DNA from: Prosopocoilus inquinatus
Lineage: Eukaryota > Arthropoda > Insecta > Coleoptera > Lucanidae
Direction of reading: 5' to 3'
Assembly: GCA_036172665.1 (NCBI GenBank)
Contig: CM069870.1
Location: 70,680,212 to 70,744,211 of the forward strand
Length of the DNA: 64,000 nucleotides
The notes below the pieces were generated by a model, which was not told the origin of the DNA, searched no databases, and worked only from the letters and a program-made list of their open reading frames with translations. A program made the position numbers and the translations under genes. Shown here in pieces: positions 12,011 through 22,554 of the stretch. Within the stretch, counting starts at the first letter, position 1. Every line of letters begins with the position of its first letter.

Positions 12011-12245
12011 CATTAATCGTCTAATTAGTCTCATAAATTTAATAATTAATCTTAAAATACGCTATAACTTTAACGCAACTAATTAAAGTCCTAACGCGAC
12101 GCTAAAACGATGTTAAGGTACATCAGGAGTGAGAGGGTTGTTAAAAAATGACAACCAAATTAGAATGGGGTGAAGGGAAGTAGAGCGACCGTAAATTTCT
12201 TTCTTCCCGTACTTGTATTCAACAATAAGTAAATTTACCTGGGAT

Positions 12246-13327
12246 TAAGGATGCATATTCTAAACAAATTATCGATATTTTATATCAAATGTAATTTTTT
12301 TTTAATGGTATCGATACCATACGATACTTGGCAGAAAAGTATCGATATTACGAAATGTCGTATCGTTCTGCTGTAATAGTATCGATTGAATTGAATTACT
12401 AATTCATATTTATATGATATTTATATCACAACGACGACTAAATGCTACAAGCATGCCACAAGTTAATAAAGTCAAACTTGGCCACGCCCATAACTGCGAA
12501 GAGAAGGACTCGGACGAATCAAAACCAACAAGAACCAAACAAAAGCTAACTTTGTATAAGATGACATCAGTAATAACCAATAGCGTCGAATGTCAAGTAG
12601 AACGTAATTTACATTCCCGTCGAAATAAGAAATTGGACAGAAAAACGTTGTAAATCATAGGAACCAGATGACACAAAAAACTAAGACGTCGCAGAATTTT
12701 ACGGCCAGTTTCGACGGTTAGAATAAACATTCGATTTAATTCCCACGGTGAAAAGTAGCGACGGATGCTTGTGAAAGATTTTGCAACCAGGGCTAAAAAT
12801 ACAAATTCCGAGCCGATCAAAGCTTAACTTAACGCAATTATAATGGCGAAACTGCAAATCGTAAGATGATTTGTTGCCGGAACGTTCTGAGATGCACAAT
12901 AAACAGTTTGCGACTTGCACCACAAAATTAGCGTGGGACGCAATTTTGCGTTATAAAAATACGATCATTTTCCAACGAAAATGATAACAAATAATAAAAG
13001 CAAGCGAGAGGTCGTTCACACGATAACTATGTTTCTTTCGGTGGCAAAATTTATGCGATTTAAAACTTGAATATACTTTTGAGAGCGGTTTTCCAAACCG
13101 TAACAAGTTGAGTAATTGAAGTGAAATGACGAGTTTATTATTTTTTAATAGTAGGTTTGAGCAATTGTCATTAATTTGGCAATTGCGATACTTTCCGATT
13201 CCCAAATTAAAGTATCGGTTCTTTAAAGAGTATCGAAACGAAGGTGTCGATGTTCCGATGTCATACGACACCCAAAAAATAAAATATCGATACTTATAGA
13301 AGTATCGAAGCATCGCATGCATCCCTA
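12246..13327. mobile_element. Non-autonomous hAT-like element with 8-bp target duplication
   Basis: The ends are TAAGGATGCAT and its near inverse ATGCATCCCTA, flanked by CCTGGGAT (12238-12245) and CCTGAGAT (13328-13335), an 8-bp duplication with one mismatch. The subterminal regions on both sides are full of TATCGATA/GTATCG motifs (for example 12275-12390 and 13180-13315), which may be transposase-binding repeats. The middle (12400-13150) shows no transposase; open frames of 75-123 codons have no domain I recognise. Assigned to hAT from TSD length and end form. Confidence 0.7.
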
Positions 13328-13370
13328 CCTGAGATTATTTTCTAGGTCTTGGTGGAAACGTAAAAAGTTA

Positions 13371-13407
13371 CGCGATTCCGGCTAGGCCGTTCATGAATTC
13401 TTGCTCG
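13371..13407. repeat. 37-base dispersed direct repeat, copy 2
   Basis: Partner of 9958-9994. It lies 36 bases beyond the right target duplication of the hAT-like element. Confidence 0.75.
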
Positions 13408-13519
13408 ATACAGCGAGACAAAATACCGATTTTAGCGAATTTCTAAACCGTAAAAAACCGAGAAATCTGCCACGAAATTGAAACCTATTTGCTATTTGCA
13501 CGTAGGATTATGCAGTGTT

Positions 13520-14480
13520 TCTTGCCTTGAACAATTTTCGGTTTTCGAAATGCCCCGCCCTCTTCCGCTCCCACTTCAGTAATTTCAATTTTCTATCCAG
13601 ACATGTTTTTTTTAATTAAAATTTTCTTTTTTTTTTCATTCCGAAATTTTTAGTTTAGAATTTTGTAATTTTTAAGGCAAAAAATTTTTGAAATGCTCCC
13701 TCCCCCTGCTCCTTTCCCACGCCGTAACGTTTCTACTTTCTTTTTTCATAAAGTTCAAAATAAAAATTTTTTCCATTCTGATATTATTAATTTCGAATTT
13801 TGCCATTTTTCGGTCTTTCTGCCCCCCCCCCCTCGGCGTCTTTTGTTTTCTTCCCCATTGTTGTTAACATTTTTACATATGCACTGAATTTTCCGATTTT
13901 GTTAATTTTTTTTTTAATCTAAAATCTGGTAATGTTCTCGAAACGTCCTCCCCCCCTTCCTCCATTCCAACTGTAATTCTACACATATATTTTTTTAATT
14001 AAATACAATTCATTTTTTTCCTATCTTTCTATTTATTTTTAGTTTAGAACTTTGCCATTAAAAAGAAAATTAATAAAAAATGTTGAAGCGAATCGTCTTT
14101 TACGGTCCCCGCCCCCTCCGTCTCCATGTCATCTTTTGTTTTCGTCCCTTTAGTTGTTGACCTTTTTACGTACTGAATTTTTCGATTTTATTTTTATAAG
14201 TTTTTTTTTTTTTAATCTGAAATAAATTGACGTTTTCCAAATGCCCTCCCCCGCCCCAGTCATAACGGTCTCACTTCTTCAATCAGTAAATTCCTGAATC
14301 GAAAATATTTCTATCTACTTTAAGAGTTTTAAATGATTGGCTTTTTTTCCCCACTCACACATTTTTTTTTTTTTAATTTTTTTTACCTAAAACTGCAATT
14401 TCCTTACATTTCTTTTCGTATTTTAAAATCACTTTTTTCTTTTTCGAAATTTTCACATCTTTTCCATCAGGAGCTTTTCT
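13520..14480. repeat. Degenerate T-rich repeat with C-runs (inverse of 1330-2760)
   Basis: C-rich blocks (CCCCGCCCTCTTCCGCTCCC near 13551, then near 13698, 13825, 13948, 14107, 14246) are separated by TTTTAATTTT-type sequence, mirroring the G-run family at 1330-2760. Blocks are 120-150 bases apart. Confidence 0.6.
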
Positions 14481-15990
14481 GATTTTGGCATTTATTAATT
14501 TTTGTTTTGTTCTTTTATCAACGTTTGATGACTTCGGTTCGTTGAATGTCTTTCCTTCTTTTTGTTTTGTTCTTTTTCATATTTTGTCTCAGTAGTCTAA
14601 TTTGGTGTGTCTCTTCCATAGATTCTTCTTTATTTCATTCGTTCTTGTTATTTCTCTCCTCTTTTCTGTGCTTTTCTTTGTCATTAGGAAAACGATGACA
14701 ATGACAATGATTACATATTATTCGACACTATTGAGTAACCGTTTTTTTTTTTGTTTTTTGGTGTTCTACATAGTCGCTTCTCTTATTCTATTTAGTTGCT
14801 CTTTTTTAAGTTTTTTTTACAGTTGTTTTGTTATTTTGCCACTCGCATGACCTTAGTGAATGCGCTCTCCTAGCGGACCGGACACTTATTCTGAAGCACC
14901 CTATATATTTGATCAGTTCACTTTTTAAAAGTGAAACTAAACTTTAGAAAACCTTTTTTTTTGTAATTATTTCAATAATAATTCATAATTCTTTATCATT
15001 TGAACGAAAACTAGCGTGAATTCTTGCCGAATTTTGTCTAGGGAGCATAAAAATATAAAAAATTGTACTTTTCGGTAACTTTTTTTTATATTACAGAATT
15101 GCAGTCGATTTTCATTTGTTTCGTTTTCGAATGGCTTCCGTGGTCATTACGAATTTTAACTGCAATTAATTCTTTTTGTTTATTTCATCCACGAGGTGGC
15201 GGCCCTGATTTACTGTTTCAAGTCCGCAGGTACCTCCCTCCCCCCTGCAGACCTTTTTAATAAATAAATAAATAAATACACGAGACATTAATAATTTATA
15301 AACGGATTTATGGATGTGCGCGCATCGCTTATTGCTACTTATCATGACGCGCTGTGATTCCCCCGCGTCTCCCTCTCGATTTTCTTTCTGCCTGCGTGAA
15401 ATTAGAATCTCGCACGCCGCGTTTCCCGGCCAATTACCGCATTAATAATTGCGAGACGTGCAATTTATTCTCTCTCCCTCCCTCTCTCTCTCTCTGGCGA
15501 GCAATAAAACGAATTTATGCGATTAAAAATGCAATGACTAAACGAAAGTTCCCCCTCGGCTTGGCAGCGTGTCAAGTCTCGACTTGAAAAAAAAACTCGC
15601 GCGCCGTTTGTGTTGTACGTGCGGCAAGCACATCGACATATAAATCCTTGTACGACACAACGGCGTATGAATATTAAAATCGATGCTTGAAGAAAACAAA
15701 GGCGTGCTATAACCCTGACTTGAAGAAGGAAGGCAGAGAAAATAGACGGACACAGAAGTATAATCTACGCCGGCCTCTGAGATCAGCGTTGCCAACTTAT
15801 GGAAAAAGTCGTTAAATCTACGGATAATTTCAAACGAAAGGCAAAAAGGGAAAAATTGCAAAAATTCATTAAACTTCTTGAGGACAAAAGAGTCAAAAGA
15901 TAACCGCTGCATTTGTCGAAAATAAGACGGAAAAGGGGTAGTAAACAATCGGAAAAAAGACGCAGAGACATGATCGAATTGGAAAAATTG
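14481..15990. other. No gene seen; T-rich then GC-richer low-copy sequence
   Basis: 14480-14850 is T-rich and gives only a low-complexity hydrophobic frame. 15180-15970 is more balanced, with an AAAT run (15257-15277) and a CT run (15466-15496). I see no domain, splice-flanked exon or RNA gene. Confidence 0.5.
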
Positions 15991-16317
15991 AAACTTCCAA
16001 AGTCATTATAAGCATCATTTGATTACTGAAAAATTAAGCAAGCAATTAAAAAAAGCAAGAAAGACGAAAAACTTTTTTGACAATCGAGAAACCCACTACG
16101 AATACAAAAGTTTCCGACTACAGCGATAAAACCGAAACAAATGATGATCATACGTGTTGAAGAAAGGAACTCGAAACGAATTGTTGTGGATTTAAAATTA
16201 AAAAAAAAATATATTAATAATAGGGAACATTCAAGAGATTAATTCGAACTTCATAACAACGAAAATTTCTAAAAGTGAAGTTGATTCTTGTCCGATGAAA
16301 ATTTTCAGTACAAAGTG

Positions 16318-16449
16318 TTTTTAATCTCGAACCGGACAGAAATATGATGGAAACACACTCAACGTTTCGCTGTAGATTTACAGCTTCGTCAGGAGCGAAA
16401 CGTTGAGTGTGTTTCCATCATATTTCTGTCCGGTTCAAGGTTAAAAAAA
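16318..16449. mobile_element. Near-perfect palindromic insert, hairpin type 1 copy A
   Basis: Arms of about 50 bases (AACCGGACAGAAATATGATG and inverse; CACACTCAACGTTTCGC and inverse) surround a short centre that contains a hammerhead-like core on the minus strand. A second copy is at 17843-17975. Confidence 0.85.
16364..16392 (-). ncRNA. Hammerhead-ribozyme-like core in palindrome copy A
   Basis: Minus-strand order: CTGACGA, one extra A, GCTGTA, AATC, TACAGC, GAAA, then CGTT. CUGACGA and GAAA are the conserved hammerhead cores and stem II is 6 bp. ACGU could form a minimal stem III followed by a GUU cleavage triplet, and CGCUC upstream can pair with GAGUG downstream as stem I. The unpaired A at the base of stem II and the competing palindrome arms are against activity. 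Confidence 0.5.
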
Positions 16450-17610
16450 CTATGTACTGAAAATTTCTAAAGAAAACGGCGGGAAAAACAAAAACAAAAC
16501 AAATGACAACTAATTAATTGTTCGCGCCGATCGAGAAACCCACCTACAAATTAAAACATTCCCGACTAAAGCACAAAAACCAAAACAAATGAAGATCATA
16601 CACGTAGAAGAAAAGAACTCGAAACGAATTATTGTAGATTTAAAATTAAAAAAAAATAATAATAATAATAACATTCAAGAGACTAATAATAATAATAATT
16701 CGAACTTCACAATAATCGACAGAAGCGGTCTGTCTGAAACGAAGATTTCTAAAGAAAACGGCGGCAAAAAAAAAACAAATGACGACTAATTAATTATTCG
16801 CGGCAATCAAATTTTCCGTTCTTTTACGAAAATGTTAGGGTGCGTTCAGGAATATTGAATTTTTCCACAGAGGTACGTTCAGAAAAATTAGTGTAAGTTC
16901 AGAGGTGAGGATACGTTCAGAAATTTTTTTCAAATCTCAATTAGACAACGTTCAGAACGCTTAATTTCTTAATTTTATCTTCGGAAATTTATTCAAAATG
17001 CGTTCGAAAACGATTAGGTTCTTCACAGTTCTAGAAATTTTTAAAACGCCAAAAAAGTTCCGCACAGAAGAAAATAATGTTCAGCAGCGGGATGCGTTCA
17101 GAAAAATTAAGTTCGTCCGGGATTCTGTTTAGCAAGATCAATCAAAAACAAATTATAAAACAAGCAAAATGTTCGTGAGTTCAGTATTACAAAAAAAAAA
17201 ATAATTATAATAAGGAACATTCAAGAGATTAATAATAATTATTCGAACTTCACAATAATCGACAGTGGCCGTCTGTCTGAAACGAAAATTTCGTAAGAAA
17301 ACGGCGGAAAAAAAAACAAATGACGATTAATTAATTATTCGCGGCAATCGAATTTTCTGTTCTTTTACGACAATGTTAGGGCACGTTCAGGAAAATAGAA
17401 TTTTGCCGGAGAAGTACGTTCAGAAAAATTAGTGTAAGTTCAGAGGTGAAGATACGTTCAAAAAATTTGCTCAAATCTCAATTAGACAACGTTCAGAACG
17501 CTTAAAAAAGTTCGTTTTCTTTTCTTAATTTCATCCTCGAAAATTTATCCAAAATGCGTTCGAAAACGATTAGGTTCTTCACAGATCCAGAAATTTTTAA
17601 AACGGCAAAA

Positions 17611-17612
<2 letters not shown>

Positions 17613-17645
<33 letters not shown>
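17613..17645. repeat. AAT microsatellite
   Basis: Uninterrupted TAA repeats within the second unit of the array. Confidence 0.95.
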
Positions 17646-17842
17646 TGTGTTTCCGCATAGAAGAAAATAATGTTCAGCAGCGGGATGCGTTCAGAAAAAT
17701 TAAGTTCGTCCGGGATTCTGTTTAGCAAGATCAATCAAAAATAAATTATAAAACAATTAAAACGTTCGTCAGTTCAGTATTAAAGAAAATAATAATAATA
17801 AGGAACATTCAAGAGACCAATAATCAGGGAACGGAATTATAT

Positions 17843-17975
17843 TTTTTTAATCTTGAACCGGACAGAAATATGATGGGAACACACTCAACGTTTCGCTATA
17901 GATTTATAGCTTTGTCAGGAGCGAAACGTTGAGTGTGTTCCCATCATATTTCTGTCCGGTTCAAGATTAAAAAAA
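17843..17975. mobile_element. Near-perfect palindromic insert, hairpin type 1 copy B
   Basis: Same family as 16318-16449, with arms extended by TTTTTTAATCTTGAACC and inverse. Confidence 0.85.
17890..17918 (-). ncRNA. Hammerhead-like core, copy B, mutated
   Basis: Minus strand: CTGACAA, A, GCTATA, AATC, TATAGC, GAAA. Compared with copy A one stem II pair changed on both sides (G-C to A-T), while the core CTGACGA became CTGACAA, which removes an essential G. Likely inactive. Confidence 0.45.
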
Positions 17976-18490
17976 CTTTGTACTGAAAATTTCTAAAGAA
18001 AAAATGGCGGGACAAACAAATGACGACTAATTAATTATTCGCGGAAATCGAATTTTCTGTTCTTTTACGAAAATATTCGGGAGCGTTCAGGAATATTGAA
18101 TTTTTCCGGAGAGATACGTTCAGAAAAATTAGTGTAAGTTCAGAGGTGAAGATACGTTCAGAAAATTTGCTCAAATCTCAATTAGACAACGTTAAGAAGC
18201 GCTTTAAAAAGTTCGTTTTTTTTCTTAATTTTATCCTCGACAATTTATCCGAAATGCGATCGAAAATGATTAGGTTCTTCACAGATCCAGAATTTTTTAA
18301 AACGCCAACAATGTTCCGCACAGAAGGAAATAATGTTCGGCAGCGAGGGATGCGTTCAGAAAAATTAAGTTCATTCAGAGATCTGTTTAGCGAGATGAAT
18401 CAAAAACAAATTATAAAACAATTAAAACGTTCGTCAGTTCAGTATCAAAGAAAATAATAACAAGGAACATTCAAGAGACTAGTAATCACG

Positions 18491-18615
18491 GAACGGAATT
18501 ATACGTATATTTTGTTCGATTAAATATAAACGAGGCGGCAAACGTATAACGCTGCAGCGATGTGCTTGTTACCGCCTCGTTCGACATAAATCGAATAAAA
18601 TATTTAATTCCGTTC
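18491..18615. mobile_element. Palindromic insert, hairpin type 2 copy A
   Basis: The ends GAACGGAATTA and TTAATTCCGTTC pair, as do GTTCGATTAAATATAAACGA with its inverse and GAGGCGGCAA with TTACCGCCTC. The centre is ACGCTGCAGCGATGTGCTTG. It occupies the same place in the array unit as hairpin type 1. Confidence 0.8.
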
Positions 18616-19161
18616 TGTAAGAATAATAATCGACAAAGACCGTCTGTTTGAAACGAAAATTTCTAAACAAAACGGCGACAAAAAACAAATGACGACTAAT
18701 TAATTATTCACGGCAATCGAATTTTCTGTTCTTTTACGAAAATGTTGGGTGCGTTCAGGAAAATTAAATTTTTTCATAGAGGTACGTTCAGAAAAACTAG
18801 TGTAAGTTCAGAGGTGAAGATACGTTCAGAAAATTTGCTCAAATCTCAATTAGACAACGTTCAGAACGCTTAAAAAAGTTTGTGTTTTTATTTTTTTATT
18901 TTATCTTCGGAAATTTAAACAAAATGCGTTCGAAATCGATTAGGTTCTTCACAGATCCAGGAATTTTTAAAACGCCAACAATGTTCCGCACAGAAGAAAA
19001 TAATGTTCGGCAGCGGGATGCATTCAGAAAAATTAAGTTCGTCCGGGGTTCTGTTTAGCAAGATGAATCAAAAACAAATTATAAAATAAGTAAAATGTTC
19101 GTCAGTTCAGTATTAAAGAAAATAATAATAACAAGGAACATTCAAGAAACCAATAATCAGG

Positions 19162-19282
19162 GAACGGAATTATGTACTTTGTTCGATTAAATATAAACGA
19201 GGCGGCAAACGTATAACGCTGCAGCGATGTGCTTGTTGCCGTCTCGTTCCAAATAAATCGAATAAAATATTTAATTCCGTTC
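19162..19282. mobile_element. Palindromic insert, hairpin type 2 copy B
   Basis: Second copy of 18491-18615 with the same ends and centre in the next array unit. Confidence 0.8.
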
Positions 19283-19640
19283 TGTCCTAATAATAATCGA
19301 CAAAGACCGTCTGTCTGAAACGAAAATTTCTAAAGAAAACGGCGGGAAAAAAACAAATGACAACTAATTAATTATTCACCTCAATCAAGAAATCCAAATA
19401 AACAAATTAAAAAATTCCCAACTAAAGCAAAAAAAAAAAACGAAACAAATGACGATCATACGTGTAGAAGAAAAGAACTCGAATTGAATTATTGTAGATT
19501 TAAAATTAAAATAATAATAATAAGGAACATTCAAGAAATTAATAATAAAATAATAAGTCGAACTTCACAATAATCAACAAACCAAAAACAAATCGAAACG
19601 AAAATTTCAAAAAAAAAAACAAATGATAACTAATTAATTA

Positions 19641-20085
19641 TTCGTGGAGGAAAAAGAAGCGCGAAAATTTTTTGATCGATTAATTGCCAAGAAGAAAAAA
19701 AAACAAATCACGATCGCAAATTTCACGGCGCTAGGGCGAAAAACCGAACAAAAACAATACGAAAGGAAACGGAAACATTTGAAAGCGAAAACAAACGACG
19801 ACCATCGCGAGGAAAAAATTCAAAAAGGGGCGGAAATATTCGAGAACGAATTTCAAACTTAAAAACAATCATCCGTAAATAAGTGACGATCGCGTTACAT
19901 TCAAAAAACGGCACTTACAAACAAACAAACAAACAAACGACAATCATCGCGAGAAAAAAAATCATAAAGGGGCGGAAATGTTCGAGAACGAATTTCAAAC
20001 TTGAAAACAGTCATCCGTAAACAAGTGGCGATCGCGTTACATTCAAAAAAAAAAAAACGACACCTATACGTCGATTAAACGCTTA
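19641..20085. repeat. Tandem duplication, about 145 bases
   Basis: CGACCATCGCGAGGAAAAAA to CGATCGCGTTACATTC is present at 19797-19907 and again at 19942-20045. A (CAAA) run separates the copies. A 72-codon frame at 19644 is a product of the purine-rich repeat. Confidence 0.8.
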
Positions 20086-20094
20086 GTTCAAATA

Positions 20095-20215
20095 TACAGG
20101 GTGCAACTTTAAAGAATGGCCAAACTTTAAGGGCCAATTACTCACACCGAAATACGAAAAAAGTTTCTATAAACCTAGGTCCGCAAACGCATAGTGTCTG
20201 AGTTATAACATTTCT
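20095..20215. mobile_element. Partial CAGGGTG-ended MITE (left end only)
   Basis: From ATACAGGGTGCAACTTTAAAG to GCATAGTGTCTGAGTTATA it parallels the first 115 bases of the complete element at 20661, including AAGGGCCAATT and CCGCAAACGCATAG. No matching right end follows. Confidence 0.7.
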
Positions 20216-20249
20216 TTCTCTTTTTATTTTACCCTTTATCTGTCAATTT

Positions 20250-20640
20250 ACCATGTTGCTATTTCTTTTGTTTCATTCTATTTGACATGACTTTTGATTT
20301 TTTAGTTATCAACTGAGCGTCTATTTTTATTTCTATTTCTATATATTTTGTTCGGTTTTCGTTTGCTCTATTGTCGTCGATTCAATGTCATTCTTGTTTT
20401 TTTGTATTCGTTTTGACTTTACTTTAATTTTTAAATTGTTAACTGATCGCCTTTTTTCTTTCTTTAATATCTACACATTTGACTTATTCAGTTTTATTTT
20501 TTTTTATTCAATTCGACTGTACTTTAGAAACTTCTCTATGTTGATGATCAATTGATCGTCTTTTTTTCTTCTTCTTCTTCTTCTTTCATTCAAGTTGACG
20601 AAATTTAATTTAATTATTATGTGATCGGTGCTAACTTAAG
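20250..20640. repeat. T-rich degenerate repeat
   Basis: Loosely repeated GTTAACTGATCGCC/TTGATCAATTGATCG blocks near 20307, 20440 and 20545 separated by TTTTTATTC-type sequence, about 110-130 bases apart, with a TTC run at 20568-20585. Confidence 0.5.
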
Positions 20641-20660
20641 TGCAATCGTACGTGTGTTTG

Positions 20661-21167
20661 TTATACAGGGTGTAAGTTTAATGAGGGGTCAAATTTTAAG
20701 GGCCAATTCCTCACATCGAAATATGAAAAACAGTTTATATAAACATAGGTCCGCAAACGCATAGTTTCCGAGATATAAAAAAATCATCGTAGACAGCCAC
20801 GATTTCATATTCTAAATCTCGTGACTTTCCCGAACAACTTTCCCAGATAAGATTTCCGCGTATCTTGAAAAATAAAGGCGCTTTACTCTTACGTCGATTT
20901 CAAACATTTCGATCTCCTCGGTATACGTCGATAGGTATTGAGATTTTGACAAGTGTATTTTAGATTTGGGAAGATGCGGAAACTTTCATAAAGAATATTT
21001 TTTTCTGAGAAATCGATAACAAAAAAGTTTCCCAACTTTTTTCCGGACCCTGTATCTCTGAAACTATGTGCCTGCCGGCATATGTTTACATGAACTTTTT
21101 TTCATAATTCGACGTGAGGAAGTAGCCCTCGACGTTTATCCCGTCATAAAAGTTACACCCTGTATAA
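20661..21167. mobile_element. 507-bp MITE with perfect 15-bp inverted ends
   Basis: TTATACAGGGTGTAA at the left and TTACACCCTGTATAA at the right are exact inverses. No transposase. The first 115 bases are shared with 20095-20215. TA-flanked CAGGGTG ends suggest Tc1/mariner-superfamily mobilisation, by inference. Confidence 0.8.
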
Positions 21168-22550
21168 GTGTCTTTGTTTATTTCTTTAAACAGTTTCCAA
21201 TTTTCATGAATACAATACACGCGTCAAACGCCGCCATGCTTACACGCACGGTGTAAGCATCAGCCTGAAGTTGGCAAGCAATGCTGCCAACTGTCTTGAC
21301 TGACAGAACTACCAACGTAAGTAACCGCCTGCACAAACAAATTTTTTGAAAAATCTGACCGAAGCGTTGCGATAACTTTTACTATTCAATAATATATTTT
21401 TTATTTCGGTTTCTTTTTCTTATTTTTCTCATTATTATTAAGCGCCATCTCGGGACAATACGTTTTGTAACGTCAAAGTCGACTTTTTCGTCTGTAAAAA
21501 AAGCACGAACCTGAAAATTTGATGAGCTGGCAATACTGCTTCTTCCGATTGTCGCAAAGTGCTTTAATATTTTCATTTATTTCCTATTTTTTTTTTTTTT
21601 CTGAAATTTGTTTTTCTGTAATCGTGTTTTGAACTGTTTTGCTAGATTAATTCTAGGGAAATTGTAGGGAAGTCCTCTACGCGGAAAAAGGAATTTTTGG
21701 TCGAGTTGATTGGCAACACTGTCTGAGATTAACAAGACACAACAAATAAGTAAGTAAGTAAGCACAGCTCGAATAATTTATGATGAGAGGATGAGAATGA
21801 GAATCAGAATGAAAGAATCGAACGGCGGCGGCGTAGGGCGATAAGTAAAGTGCATAATAAAATAAAGTTAAGATCCAAGACACCAATTATATGCGCGTTA
21901 GTCACCGGATATTTTAAGTCGCCTGATAAAGGCAGAGGCCACTTAAGACGAACATGCAGAAGTACTTGGGGGCCAGACGCTGCGTTGGGCCGGTGGCGCC
22001 GCTAGGTGTCTTTGTCTGGCCCACGCCGACACGCATTCGACTTTCTCCTTTTCGGCGCTTCGTCTACCACCGAGGCCGTCTGTCTTCTCCTCTGCGACAC
22101 ACAGGAATGATTAAAACTAAAAATAAGTCGGTAATATTTTTGTCGCGCAAATGAAGCCGGAAAGTCTCTCTCTCTCTCTCTCTCTCTCTCTACTCAAGTA
22201 AGTCACTTCAAAGAAACCAAGTCCCGAAAATCAAAGTTGTACGCAGAACGCGAAGTAATTTTTTTTAAAGTTTGGTTCGATCACAAGTTAATTAAAAAAA
22301 AAAAATAGGGCAAAGGAAGAATTCAGAATTTAGGCGACAGAAACCCTCTTCTGAATTATCAGCCCACCTTTCATTATCTGTACTAAAAAAAAAATAAATA
22401 AAAACTCTGATAGACGCAGAGACATGATCGCGGACATGCTTGTGCGTACCTACGCAATCTGATCTACAAACAAGGCCGGCGGAAGGCGGTAGTAAGCAAG
22501 GTAAACGTAAAAAAAAGTCGCCAAAATATTTTAATTAAGAAACGACTAAC
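21168..22550. other. No gene seen; low-copy sequence
   Basis: Contains a short hairpin at 21273-21297 (AGTTGGCA and TGCCAACT arms) and a GC-richer patch at 21900-22110. The 66-codon frame at 21954 has no recognised domain. Nothing firm is supported. Confidence 0.5.
22165..22191. repeat. CT microsatellite
   Basis: Uninterrupted TC repeats. Confidence 0.95.
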
Positions 22551-22554
22551 GAGC

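Larger units (their letters stand above)
16000..19640. repeat. Complex tandem array, 0.54-0.70 kb units
   Basis: A unit beginning CGGCAATCGAATTTTCTG restarts at 16801, 17341, 18042 and 18711. Each carries repeated ACGTTCAGAAAAATTAG blocks, then a TTCTTCACAGATCCAG block. Unit length varies because hairpin elements of two kinds were inserted at an equivalent place (after CAAGAGACCAATAATCA). The outer parts (16000-16800, 19290-19640) hold related GAAACAAATGACGA/AGAACTCGAAACGAATT blocks. An apparent 103-codon frame at 18146 is a repeat product, not a gene. Confidence 0.8.

Noticed and set aside
18146..18457. 103-codon plus-strand frame
   Set aside because: It lies inside one tandem unit and the equivalent region in the other three units is not open.
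21273..21297. Hairpin after CCTGAAG as another hammerhead
   Set aside because: CTGAAGT is not the CUGANGA core and no GAAA follows the stem.
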